The position numbers were made by a program, and so were the translations under genes. The notes under the pieces are model-generated. The model was given only the letters and a program-made list of their open reading frames with translations, was not told where the DNA came from and ran no database searches. This document shows positions 9,185-16,932 of a DNA stretch of 36,826 bases, in pieces (position 1 is the stretch's first letter; each line of letters opens with the position of its first letter). Source of the DNA: Parachlamydiales bacterium (GTDB taxonomy: Bacteria > Chlamydiota > Chlamydiia > Chlamydiales > Parachlamydiaceae); assembly GCA_020051235.1 (NCBI GenBank), contig JAGVJG010000062.1, positions 1-36,826 of the forward strand, given 5' to 3'.

Positions 9185-9673
9185 ATGGGTTATAATAAAG
9201 GAATGCTAGTGGGTAGTGCACTAGGAGCCTTATTAGGTTCGCTTGCAAAAAGCAACTATCCTCAGGAATTTTTAAAAACTCTTCAAAATGGAACCGATAA
9301 AGCACATGAAGCTTTAAGCCAAATGCATTTATTCCATAAAGACGAACCTAAAAAGAATAATCTTTTTTGGGTAGGCAGCTTACTAGGTGCCTTAACCGGT
9401 CTTGGAGCGCTTGTTTTAGTTAATCCTAAAACGAATAAAGCCTTCAAAAAGCAATTCATTACTCAATACAATGACATTAAAGAAAGAGCTCAAAGCCTTC
9501 TTAAATTAGTGAATGACCATAAAAAGCATTTAATTAAGGACAACAAAAAAGGCATTAAGCATACAGCCAAAAAGGCTCAAAGAAAAGTGGTCGTAACGGC
9601 GAAAGCAGGTAAGAAAAAAGTAACTGTTGTAAAGCGTAAAGCCGTTTCTAAAGTCCGTAAAGTAGCTCATTAG
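9185..9673 (+). CDS. YtxH-like membrane protein with lysine-rich histone-H1-like tail, 162 aa
   Basis: Two glycine/alanine-rich hydrophobic stretches (LVGSALGALLGSLAKS at residues 7-22 and WVGSLLGALTGLGALVLV near residues 62-79) resemble YtxH-family anchors. From about residue 110 the protein becomes a strongly basic, low-complexity tail rich in K, A and V (for example HTAKKAQRKVVVTAKAGKKK), like chlamydial histone-H1-like proteins Hc1/Hc2. A GAGAGGGG ribosome-binding site at 9171-9178 lies 6 bases upstream, and the gene follows its neighbour by 2 bases. The combination suggests a membrane-tethered nucleic-acid- or acid-surface-binding protein. That reading is inference; only the hydrophobic and basic regions are seen. 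Confidence 0.65.
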   Translation: MGYNKGMLVGSALGALLGSLAKSNYPQEFLKTLQNGTDKAHEALSQMHLFHKDEPKKNNLFWVGSLLGALTGLGALVLVNPKTNKAFKKQFITQYNDIKERAQSLLKLVNDHKKHLIKDNKKGIKHTAKKAQRKVVVTAKAGKKKVTVVKRKAVSKVRKVAH

Positions 9674-9693
9674 AATTTAATATAAGGACTATC

Positions 9694-10767
9694 GTGGCCG
9701 GGATGTGGTACAATTCCTCTCTAATTCAATATCTCGTCGCCACGGTCCTTACCCTTTTGATCGTTTATCTCGCCATCGAGACCTATCCCTTTTTTAGTAT
9801 TTTGCTTAATTTTATCCTCGCGTTAGCGCTTCCGTTAGTTGCTAGCGGCCTATTTTATTATTTATTAAGACCGTTAAGAAATTTTCTCGAGTCAAAAAAT
9901 ATACCTAGGGTTTGGGCTATTGTGATTCTTTATTTAAGTATTGCCATAGCCATTGCAATCACGGTCATTTTCGTGTGGCCCTATATATCGAGGCAAATTT
10001 CAGAATTTGTTGAGCAGCCCGAATATAAAATTGAAGAAGTTCAGAGAAAAACGATCAGTATTTTGAACATTTTTAATTTTACCCAAATGTCAACCACCGA
10101 ACTGAAAGAAGTGCTAAATAACTATCTCACCATTTTTATCGAATGGCTGAGTCAAGATATTGTAGGGCTACTTGCAAATATTACCCGAATCGCGTCTTTT
10201 ATCATTTTTACTCCCATCATTTTATTTTATCTTTTGAAGGATGGAGAAGATTTTTCCAAAGTGACATCGAGGCTGTTTCCTAAGCATTATCGACCGATCG
10301 TGAAGAATATAATGGCCGATCTGGATGAGACATTATCTGACTTTATTAGTGGTCAGTTTCAGGTCGCCGCTATAGACGCATTTCTTCTTTATATCGGATA
10401 TAGTCTTATAGGATTGCCCTATGCTTTGATTTTTGCCCTTTTTGCGCTATTTTTTAACCTTATCCCTTTTGTGGGAACTTTTATTGCGACTATTCCAGCG
10501 TTTATTATTGGATTTGGAGTAAGCCCTTTAATAGGTCTTTACGTGCTGCTTGTGGTTACTATTGTGCATGCAATCGATGCTAACTTAATTTCACCAAGCG
10601 TGCTGGGAAGAAAGTTGCAAATCCATCCGCTTACAATCATTTTGATATTACTTGCGGCAGGATCTCTTTATGGAATTTTGGGGCTGCTTCTCGCAACACC
10701 TCTCTATGCTCTTTTGAAAACGCTTCTAATTGATCTTTATGAAGAGAAAGAAGAAGTCGGTTTATGA
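9694..10767 (+). CDS. AI-2E/PerM family transporter
   Basis: The 357-residue polytopic membrane protein has the PerM/YdiK/AI-2E family pattern: paired N-terminal helices, a long soluble segment (about residues 105-160), then LFYLLKDGEDF and several C-terminal helices including the typical FNLIPFVGTFIATIPA and a final LLLATPLYALLK. Family members include the autoinducer-2 exporter TqsA and sodium/proton antiporter-like proteins, so the substrate cannot be inferred. The GTG at 9694 is preferred because AAGGA at 9684-9688 lies 5 bases before it, while the ATG at 9703 would be too far away. It ends the DUF948/YtxH gene run and overlaps the convergent Inc-like gene by 6 bases. Confidence 0.85.
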   Translation: MAGMWYNSSLIQYLVATVLTLLIVYLAIETYPFFSILLNFILALALPLVASGLFYYLLRPLRNFLESKNIPRVWAIVILYLSIAIAIAITVIFVWPYISRQISEFVEQPEYKIEEVQRKTISILNIFNFTQMSTTELKEVLNNYLTIFIEWLSQDIVGLLANITRIASFIIFTPIILFYLLKDGEDFSKVTSRLFPKHYRPIVKNIMADLDETLSDFISGQFQVAAIDAFLLYIGYSLIGLPYALIFALFALFFNLIPFVGTFIATIPAFIIGFGVSPLIGLYVLLVVTIVHAIDANLISPSVLGRKLQIHPLTIILILLAAGSLYGILGLLLATPLYALLKTLLIDLYEEKEEVGL

Positions 10768-12123
10768 AAGCGATCTAAAGTAAGCTTCAAAGTCTTCTTT
10801 TTGTTTTGATGTCATAAATTGTACTAGATGCTCGAAACGTTTAAAGGGTGTAAATGCAACCCCTCTATCGATCGCATCAAACCATCTAACACGTCCTGCA
10901 TCAGAAAGAATCATGCTAAAGCTACCCAGAGACATGGTATCCGGCTTTTTCTTGTTTTTAGAGGCTTTTAGTGCACCTAAAAGTTTGGGAATAAAGTTAT
11001 ACGTTATATCTGAGACTGTTTCCGTTGAGTAACTTTTGAGTTTTTCTTCCAAATCATCCGACGTTTTAGGCCAAAATAAATCATTGTCATCAATGGGTGA
11101 AAGGGCAGATAAGAAATGCTTATCTTTAACGATGCGTTTTAAATCTTGAATGTAGTACTGCTCTGTTTCAGAGAAAGAGTCATTGTTTGCAATAATATCT
11201 AAGAACTTTTCTTTAAGGAGAGGATATTTTTTAATAGCTTCTTTTCCGCTTATCCCATATTCAACTTCAATTCGTGGAATTTGAGTGTTAACGGGAAGCA
11301 TGCCCATATATAAGTGAAAAACGTGCGAGGAATAGGACGCGCTATTATGTAATCGGCCTTCTAAATTAAGCTCGCGACTTTTTTGAACAAGATGGCGAGT
11401 GCTTTCCGTTCCAAATCCAGGAGTGTTGCTTTTACGATAAAATATAAATAATGATCTCTGACCATTAGGGTCATCTTTTACTTGAATATCTTGCATAATG
11501 CCTTGTTTAAGCATCGCTTGATGATATTCAGGCGTCCAAATGCCTTTCTTATTTAGTTCTACGCCTAATTTTAAAGTTTGAGCGGTTGCGGTTTCAAGTT
11601 CAGCTTTAAGTTTAATAATATCCGATTCTAATGTTTCTTTATCTTTGGATTTGGCTTCGAGGTCAGTTGAATTCTTTTGTAGGTCTTCAGATTTTTTCTT
11701 AATAGAAGATTCAAGTTCAGCGAGTTTCTTACTTAAAATTTCTATTTCTTTTTCATATTTAGATATTTCAGATTCGGCCTCTTCTTTTGTGCTTTGAAAT
11801 CTCCTTAAAATTGAGGCTTTTTCGCGAATATGCTCTTGTTTTAAGACTTCAATTGCGTCTTTCTGCTCTTTTAAAGAGATGGGCTCGGATAGTAAAGAAA
11901 TTGCTTTAAAAGTGGTGTAAGCACCCATTGAAAGGGCGAGGATAACGACTAGGCTTAAACTTACGACCGTCGCTTTTAGCGCAAGTCCCGTCAATACAAG
12001 ACCTGCGGCTGGAGGAAATAAAATAGCCAGTGCAACGGCGGCTACAACAAATGAGGCAATAGCCACATATTTAAAAGTGATGGCTTTATCTAAATGATGA
12101 GAACTTATTGAATCTAATGTCAT
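10762..12123 (-). CDS. Inc-like membrane protein with bilobed hydrophobic domain and coiled coil, 453 aa
   Basis: Two closely spaced hydrophobic helices (about residues 19-38 and 48-70) separated by a short loop form the bilobed pattern typical of chlamydial inclusion-membrane proteins. A long heptad-like, charge-rich coiled coil follows (about 85-190), then a C-terminal domain of about 250 residues that I do not recognise. In Chlamydia, proteins of this build such as IncA are secreted by type III and sit in the inclusion membrane, where the coiled coil can act in SNARE-like fusion control. There is no cleavable signal peptide. A perfect TATAAT at 12134-12139 lies only 10 bases before the ATG. 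The function as an Inc protein is inference. Confidence 0.65.
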   Translation of the reverse strand: MTLDSISSHHLDKAITFKYVAIASFVVAAVALAILFPPAAGLVLTGLALKATVVSLSLVVILALSMGAYTTFKAISLLSEPISLKEQKDAIEVLKQEHIREKASILRRFQSTKEEAESEISKYEKEIEILSKKLAELESSIKKKSEDLQKNSTDLEAKSKDKETLESDIIKLKAELETATAQTLKLGVELNKKGIWTPEYHQAMLKQGIMQDIQVKDDPNGQRSLFIFYRKSNTPGFGTESTRHLVQKSRELNLEGRLHNSASYSSHVFHLYMGMLPVNTQIPRIEVEYGISGKEAIKKYPLLKEKFLDIIANNDSFSETEQYYIQDLKRIVKDKHFLSALSPIDDNDLFWPKTSDDLEEKLKSYSTETVSDITYNFIPKLLGALKASKNKKKPDTMSLGSFSMILSDAGRVRWFDAIDRGVAFTPFKRFEHLVQFMTSKQKEDFEAYFRSLS

Positions 12124-12133
12124 AATTCAAGAT

Positions 12134-12139
12134 ATTATA
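12134..12139 (-). promoter_or_regulatory. Candidate -10 box for the Inc-like gene
   Basis: On the minus strand a perfect TATAAT lies 10 bases before the ATG at 12123. No good -35 box is seen at the expected distance. If it is used, transcription would begin only 3-4 bases before the start codon. Confidence 0.45.
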
Positions 12140-12170
12140 ACGTCCGGTTAGTTTTAAAAGAAAGATTTTT

Positions 12171-13250
12171 ATGGCTTCGTTAGTTGAATTTAAAATTATT
12201 AATACTGAATTGCGCGCCTCTTATTATCTTAATAAAAACCCCTGGAAAGTGACTGTAAAGAACGAGTTTCAAAAAATTTATAGATATTGTGTGGTTTGTG
12301 GGGAGGACAGGTTTCCTAACACATGGCACAAAGTGAATGAATTTTACGCAAAAGAACTTTGTCACAATTTATGCCTGCATAAGTTAGGAAATATTTATGA
12401 TTTTGTTCCCGTAAAGTTTCTTCTATTTTCATTAAAAGATTGGGGCAAACTAAAAACGTGTATTGTTGGAATAGAGGTTTTGCCAAGCTTTATAATGGTT
12501 AGTGTAAGTGCGAGGTTTGGCGGCAATGAAGTATCAGTCGAGGAATTAGATGCACTTCCAATGGATCAAAGAATAGATATTGTTGGCCAATATTGTCATT
12601 TAGATCGATATAAAAAGTATTACACAAATTGTATGATTTTAAGGCAAAGAGGAGCGCGTAGATTTATGATGGCAGTGGCAACCCCAGTAGAGTTTAGTAA
12701 TGTTAGCACGCAAGAAACCAGAGTGTTCTTTTTAAATCAGAATCCATGGATGGTGACGAAGTCTAATGCGACTAAAAAATATTATCGATTCTGTTTAGAG
12801 TGTGGTAGTGACCGTTTTAAAGACCTTTGGCATAGTATAAAAGCCTTTGAACCCGGAACTTCTGAAATCGCTTGTGGTTTGAATTGCGCCAAAAGATTAC
12901 TCGCCGAAAAACATAAATTTATCCCTTCTCATTACTTTAATATTAGCTTTGAGGATTGGAATAGAGTGGTTGGTGTATTGGTAGGATTGGAAAGTTTGCC
13001 CAATAAAGTATGCATAGTTGCGCACGATCGGGTGTATCCTGCGGGCGTTCCAAGTGATGCTATACCCAAAATTAAAGAGCTAGAAAGTATGCCTGTTGCC
13101 GATAGGCTTATAGAGCTGCAGCATTATAATACTCAAGATGTCGATGAAAAATATGCTTTGGCTAACTATATGAAGCAGTGCGCCACGATCTATAATCGAG
13201 GCGTTCAGGGATTTAATCCTGAAATTGTTGAAGCACCCAAAACAGTTTAA
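12171..13250 (+). CDS. Two-domain protein with duplicated four-cysteine (zinc-ribbon-like) domain, 359 aa
   Basis: The protein is two tandem copies of one domain of about 165-190 residues, and the next gene encodes a third copy. Each begins with a VEF...(F/Y)LNxNPW motif. A four-cysteine site follows: C40/C43/C64/C68 in copy 1 (CVVCG...CHNLC) and C208/C211/C235/C239 in copy 2 (CLECG...CGLNC). Each then has a F(V/I)P segment, a DW, a (V/L)G(I/L)E(V/S)LP motif and a terminal R...RG..(G/R)F. The cysteines suggest zinc binding. Copy 2 starts with MM at residues 166-167, just where copy 1 should end, so the gene looks like a fusion of two duplicated genes. Copy 1 has lost the AHDxVYPxGxP motif that copies 2 and 3 keep. 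No known family is recognised. Confidence 0.7.
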   Translation: MASLVEFKIINTELRASYYLNKNPWKVTVKNEFQKIYRYCVVCGEDRFPNTWHKVNEFYAKELCHNLCLHKLGNIYDFVPVKFLLFSLKDWGKLKTCIVGIEVLPSFIMVSVSARFGGNEVSVEELDALPMDQRIDIVGQYCHLDRYKKYYTNCMILRQRGARRFMMAVATPVEFSNVSTQETRVFFLNQNPWMVTKSNATKKYYRFCLECGSDRFKDLWHSIKAFEPGTSEIACGLNCAKRLLAEKHKFIPSHYFNISFEDWNRVVGVLVGLESLPNKVCIVAHDRVYPAGVPSDAIPKIKELESMPVADRLIELQHYNTQDVDEKYALANYMKQCATIYNRGVQGFNPEIVEAPKTV

Positions 13251-13272
13251 ATTACACAAAACAAAAAAATCT

Positions 13273-13827
13273 ATGGCACAACCCGTCACTTTTCATAATG
13301 TAAGAATATCCCAAGAACAGAAGCTATTTTTAAATGCCAATCCTTGGAAAGTCTCCGTCAATAATATCGGAACAAAATATTTTCGATTTTGTTTGGCATG
13401 TGGAAAAGATCAATTCCAATATTGGGAGAAAATGGAAGCTTTTACCCATCCTATTTTTTGTAGTATTGAATGTGACCAACGGTGTGCAGACACATATAAA
13501 TTTGTGCCTTCAAATTATATTCGACTTTCGAATGAAGAAGGAAAAAAGATTGAAGATGTTGTGATGGGAATAGAGGTCTTACCGGCTATCATTTATGTAG
13601 ATGCGCATGATTGGGTTTATCCCGATGGTATTCCAGAAAATGCTCCTGCTAAAGTTAAGGAATTTGAAAAAATGCCCCTTGGTACAAGGCTAAAAGAAAT
13701 TAAGGGCTATATTTCTACACTTCAAGATAGCGATGAGAAAAGTGCTTTTGAACAATATAGAAAAGTATGTTTAGAAAGATTTTCTCAAGGGGTAAAGGGT
13801 TATTTTCCTCGGAAAATAGGGGATTAA
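13273..13827 (+). CDS. Single-domain paralog of the preceding four-cysteine protein, 184 aa
   Basis: I start the gene at the ATG at 13273 (MAQPVTFHNV), because this matches the beginnings of both domains in the previous gene; the TTG at 13225 would add 16 non-homologous residues and overlap the upstream coding region. The cysteines C40/C43/C63/C67 (CLACG...CSIEC) match the other two copies, as do LNANPWKV, FVPSNY, GIEVLP, AHDWVYPDGIP and QGVKGY. Only 22 bases separate it from the upstream stop, so the two genes are probably co-transcribed. Likely a soluble zinc-binding protein of unknown function. Duplication of small genes in tandem is common for host-interaction factors in this phylum, but that is only context. 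Confidence 0.7.
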   Translation: MAQPVTFHNVRISQEQKLFLNANPWKVSVNNIGTKYFRFCLACGKDQFQYWEKMEAFTHPIFCSIECDQRCADTYKFVPSNYIRLSNEEGKKIEDVVMGIEVLPAIIYVDAHDWVYPDGIPENAPAKVKEFEKMPLGTRLKEIKGYISTLQDSDEKSAFEQYRKVCLERFSQGVKGYFPRKIGD

Positions 13828-13901
13828 TAACAAAATTAAACCGTAGTATCTTCATAAGAACTAGTAGGAAGGAAATCCTATTAAGAAATTATTAAGAATG
13901 T

Positions 13902-13907
13902 TATAAT
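13902..13907 (+). promoter_or_regulatory. Candidate -10 box for the SulP gene
   Basis: A perfect TATAAT ends 7 bases before the ATG at 13915, so a transcript starting at the usual distance would begin at or next to the start codon. The -35 region is weak (TTAAGA at 13881-13886, spacer 15). There is no Shine-Dalgarno sequence before the ATG. Confidence 0.5.
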
Positions 13908-13914
13908 AAAAAGC

Positions 13915-15375
13915 ATGTTTACGCCCAAATTCATTTCATGTTTGAAGAAGGGTTATTCAGCCCACGACTTCTTCAGTGATTTACGCGCGGGATTAAGCGT
14001 TGGCCTTATTTCTATTCCCCTTGCTCTTGCTTTTGCAATCGCTTCGGGATTAACCCCGGAGAAAGGCTTATTTACCGCCATCGTTGCGGGTTTTTTGATT
14101 TCCTTTTTGGGAGGAAGTCGCGTTCAAATAGGCGGCCCGACGGGTGCGTATGTCATCATCATTTTTACAATCGTTCAAAAATATGGCTATGATGGGCTTG
14201 CCTTAGCTACTTTGATTGCAGGTTGTTTGCTCCTCATCTTGGCAATAGCGAAACTGGGTCAATGGCTAAAGTTTATCCCCTATGCCGTGATTTGTGGATT
14301 TACAACAGGCCTTGCGCTTGTCCTCTTCTCTTCACAAATCAAAGACTTTTTGGGTTTGAATGTTTCGTCATTGCCCGCTCCCTTTATTGAGCGATGCAAA
14401 GTTTTATGTTCTACTCTTCATACATGGAATGTGGCGGCATGTATTATTTCGGTTAGTTCATTAATTGCCTTATTTTTCTTAAGAAGCCGTTTTCCTAAAG
14501 CCCCTGCTGCAATATTGGTCGTCACTTTTGCCTCAATCATTGCGTTTTCCCTAGAGCTGCCGATCGAGACTATTGAAAGTAAATATGGTATTTTGCCAAG
14601 TACGCTTCCCATGCCTTCGCTGCCTAAAATAACATGGGATAATGTCGTAACCGTATTTCCTGATGCAGTAACCATTGCGATTTTAGGGGCCATCGAGGCC
14701 CTGCTTTCTGCCCTCGTTGCTGATAATAAGATTGGAAAGCGTCACAATTCAAATGCTGAATTAATGGCCCAGGGATTTGGAAATATCGGCTCTGTTTTAT
14801 TTGGAGGGTTGCCTGCAACGGGCGCTATAGCCCGTACACAAGCCAATGTTCAATTAGGTGCAAAAACCCCATTTGCAGGAATGATTCACGCATTAACGAT
14901 ATTGGTCTTAATGTTGTTTTTAGCTCCTTGGGTCAGTAAAATTCCTCTTCCCGTCTTGTCGGCCGTTTTGATTTATGTCGCATGGAATATGAGCGATCTT
15001 CCCCATTTTATATCCATTTTGAGAAGCTCAAAAGCGGAAGCGGCTCTTTTGCTAACGAGTTTTTTCTTAACGGTATTAATTGACCTTGCTGTCGCCGTTG
15101 AAGTGGGGGTTATTCTCTCTGCATTAATGTTTTTAAAGAAAGTGAACGACAAGCTTGTGATTAAAAGCAGACTGGAAGGCGAAGTGTACGTCTGTGAATA
15201 TGTGGGCCCTCTTTTTTACGCCTCTTCCGAATCCCTTTTATCCCACTCCGTTCCAAGCGAAGCAAAAATGATCGTTTTAGATCTTTCTAAAGCATCGCTA
15301 GTGGATGATGCCGCTCATAAAGCAGTCGAAACCTTTAAACAGAAAGCAAAAGTGCCTGTAACCGTCAAATTTTAG
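13915..15375 (+). CDS. SulP-family anion transporter with short STAS domain
   Basis: The 486-residue protein has the SulP (SLC26-like) pattern: DLRAGLSVGLISIPLALAFAIASG at the N-terminus, GGSRVQIGGPTGAYVII, about 12-14 membrane segments, and FGGLPATGAIARTQANV in the second half. Family members carry sulfate, bicarbonate or dicarboxylates across the inner membrane, so the substrate is open. The cytosolic STAS domain begins near residue 420 and is only about 65 residues long, shorter than usual, with VLDLSKASLVDDAAH as the recognisable core. The 3' end overlaps the convergent ribonuclease gene by 11 bases. The start matches the usual N-terminal length before the first helix. Confidence 0.9.
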   Translation: MFTPKFISCLKKGYSAHDFFSDLRAGLSVGLISIPLALAFAIASGLTPEKGLFTAIVAGFLISFLGGSRVQIGGPTGAYVIIIFTIVQKYGYDGLALATLIAGCLLLILAIAKLGQWLKFIPYAVICGFTTGLALVLFSSQIKDFLGLNVSSLPAPFIERCKVLCSTLHTWNVAACIISVSSLIALFFLRSRFPKAPAAILVVTFASIIAFSLELPIETIESKYGILPSTLPMPSLPKITWDNVVTVFPDAVTIAILGAIEALLSALVADNKIGKRHNSNAELMAQGFGNIGSVLFGGLPATGAIARTQANVQLGAKTPFAGMIHALTILVLMLFLAPWVSKIPLPVLSAVLIYVAWNMSDLPHFISILRSSKAEAALLLTSFFLTVLIDLAVAVEVGVILSALMFLKKVNDKLVIKSRLEGEVYVCEYVGPLFYASSESLLSHSVPSEAKMIVLDLSKASLVDDAAHKAVETFKQKAKVPVTVKF

Positions 15376-16771
15376 CGAAATCGATAAATCCTTTTTCCAC
15401 ATCTACAGCAAGTAGTTTCACTTCAATTTGATCACCTACATCCAGATGCTTAAAATTTTGAACGATTTTTCCTTCGACAGGCGGGTTCAATAATCTTACC
15501 CAAGTTCCTTTAAAAGAGGCACCTGTTACAATGCCTTTAAAGGTATTTCCAATTTCATTGTGCATCATGCAGGCAGCCGCTGATTTTTTGACGTGCCTTT
15601 CTACCCTTTGAGCTTGGTCTTCTTGATTTGTGCAATGCATAGCCAGCTCTTGCAACTCTGATAAACTATAGGGGTTGGGCTCTTTCTTTAACCAAGAAAC
15701 AAGCTGCCTTTGAGTGATCACATCGGGGAATCGGCGGTTAGGAGCCGTAGAGTGGGTGTAATTGCGAATCGCAAGTCCAAAATGGCCTAAAGGTTCTTCT
15801 CCCGGTATTTCTACGACATATTCGCCCGAGCCTAGAAGCTTAATGATAGTTAACGAAAGATCGGGAAAAGTAATCGGCTCTTTTTCTTTTTGGATGCGCA
15901 AGAATTTATCTAAAGCTTTTGCATCAGGTTGGCTGGGTAGACGGTATTTTTTTTCGCTTGCGATTTCAACAATTTTATCCCATCTTTCCGGCACTTTTAC
16001 CACTCTTCTTAAACTGGGTATTCCCACACTTTGCAAATGTTTTGCTATCGTTGAGTTAGTGGCGATCATAAAATTTTCAATGAGTTCATGAGCGGCATTT
16101 TTTGGTGTTATAACAATTGTTACAAACTCGTCATCCACAACCGTTGCTCTTGTTTCACCGGAATCTAAAGTCAGGGCGCCCACTTTTTGTCGATTCGCTT
16201 TTATTTTTTGAGCAAGAATGTGTTGTTCTTTCAGTGTTTTCTCAAATTCAGGGGGATTAAAAGGAGCAGTTCCTTCAAGCATGGGGCCGATTTTACTATA
16301 AGCTAACTTAGCATGATTTATGACCCAGGCGAGTTTAATCGAATAATCCATAATTTCCATAGCATCGTCAAACGTCATCTTCACTACAACGGCAAGTCTT
16401 TTTTGCTGAGGATTTAAGGAGGTCAAATCGTAGCAAAGATGGCGAGGCAACATGGTAAAAATAAGTTCCGGCGTATAGACGCTCGTTGTATTATACGACG
16501 CATACCCATCTACCGCGGAGTTTTTTTGAACCGTAGCCGACACATCCGCTATTGCTACATAGGCCGTTGAGCCTTCTGCGAAAGTTAGCTGGTCGAGATC
16601 TTGTGAGTCATCATTATCGATTGAGCACCATTGCAGATGAGTTAAATCTTCCGCATCCACATTTGGCAATTCCGCCTTTTCCGCTTCTTTGATCGCCTCG
16701 GGAGGGAAGTCGGGAAGCAATCCTTTCTCTCTCATCGTATTTTTCGCTATCTCATCCAAGTGGCATTTCAT
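15365..16771 (-). CDS. RNB-domain (RNase II-like) 3'-5' exoribonuclease
   Basis: The start is placed at 16771 (MKCHLDEIA), with AGGA-type ribosome-binding sequence GAGGAACG just upstream; the longer frame back to 16858 begins in repeat-like DNA. The 468-residue protein has an RNB catalytic domain with CSIDNDDSQDLDQLTF, whose aspartates bind the two metal ions. RNB proteins degrade single-stranded RNA from the 3' end. The last of the four usual aspartates in the D.....D.DD pattern is glutamine here (DLDQ), which I believe occurs in a known subfamily of short RNB enzymes. LPRHLCYDLTSLNP and HSTAPNRRFPDVITQRQL are also typical. A C-terminal S1-like segment (GIVTGASFKGTWVRL) ends the protein. N-terminal cold-shock domains are absent. 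Confidence 0.88.
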   Translation of the reverse strand: MKCHLDEIAKNTMREKGLLPDFPPEAIKEAEKAELPNVDAEDLTHLQWCSIDNDDSQDLDQLTFAEGSTAYVAIADVSATVQKNSAVDGYASYNTTSVYTPELIFTMLPRHLCYDLTSLNPQQKRLAVVVKMTFDDAMEIMDYSIKLAWVINHAKLAYSKIGPMLEGTAPFNPPEFEKTLKEQHILAQKIKANRQKVGALTLDSGETRATVVDDEFVTIVITPKNAAHELIENFMIATNSTIAKHLQSVGIPSLRRVVKVPERWDKIVEIASEKKYRLPSQPDAKALDKFLRIQKEKEPITFPDLSLTIIKLLGSGEYVVEIPGEEPLGHFGLAIRNYTHSTAPNRRFPDVITQRQLVSWLKKEPNPYSLSELQELAMHCTNQEDQAQRVERHVKKSAAACMMHNEIGNTFKGIVTGASFKGTWVRLLNPPVEGKIVQNFKHLDVGDQIEVKLLAVDVEKGFIDFAKI

Positions 16772-16812
16772 AATCGTTCCTCGATTAGCGAAAATTAGCA
16801 TGCAAACACATT

Positions 16813-16890
16813 TTTTACCACAGAGCTCACAGGACAAAGCTGTTAGACAATGAAACAAATTTTACCACAGAGCACACAGAGACCACAGAG
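16813..16890. repeat. Direct repeats of TTTTACCACAGAG-type sequence
   Basis: TTTTACCACAGAGCTCACA near 16813 and TTTTACCACAGAGCACACAGAGACCACAGAGA near 16860 are two copies of one short motif, with further ACCACAGAG units inside the second. They sit directly before the GC-rich structured repeat. Similar ACCACAGAG sequences are common noncoding repeats in many bacteria. Function unknown. Confidence 0.6.
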
Positions 16891-16932
16891 AGAAAATGAG
16901 AGCAGTGAGAAACAACAAAATTACAATTAATT

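Noticed and set aside
13225..13272. TTG start giving a 200-residue form of the third four-cysteine protein
   Set aside because: The added 16 residues do not match the starts of the two paralogous domains, and the ATG at 13273 does.
13865..13880. Small hairpin TAGGA/TCCTA before the SulP gene
   Set aside because: A 5-bp stem without a T tract is expected by chance in AT-rich DNA and is too weak for a terminator call.
16772..16858. Longer N-terminus for the RNB ribonuclease
   Set aside because: The extra 29 codons run into ACCACAGAG repeat DNA, and the ATG at 16771 has a good ribosome-binding site and a normal N-terminus.
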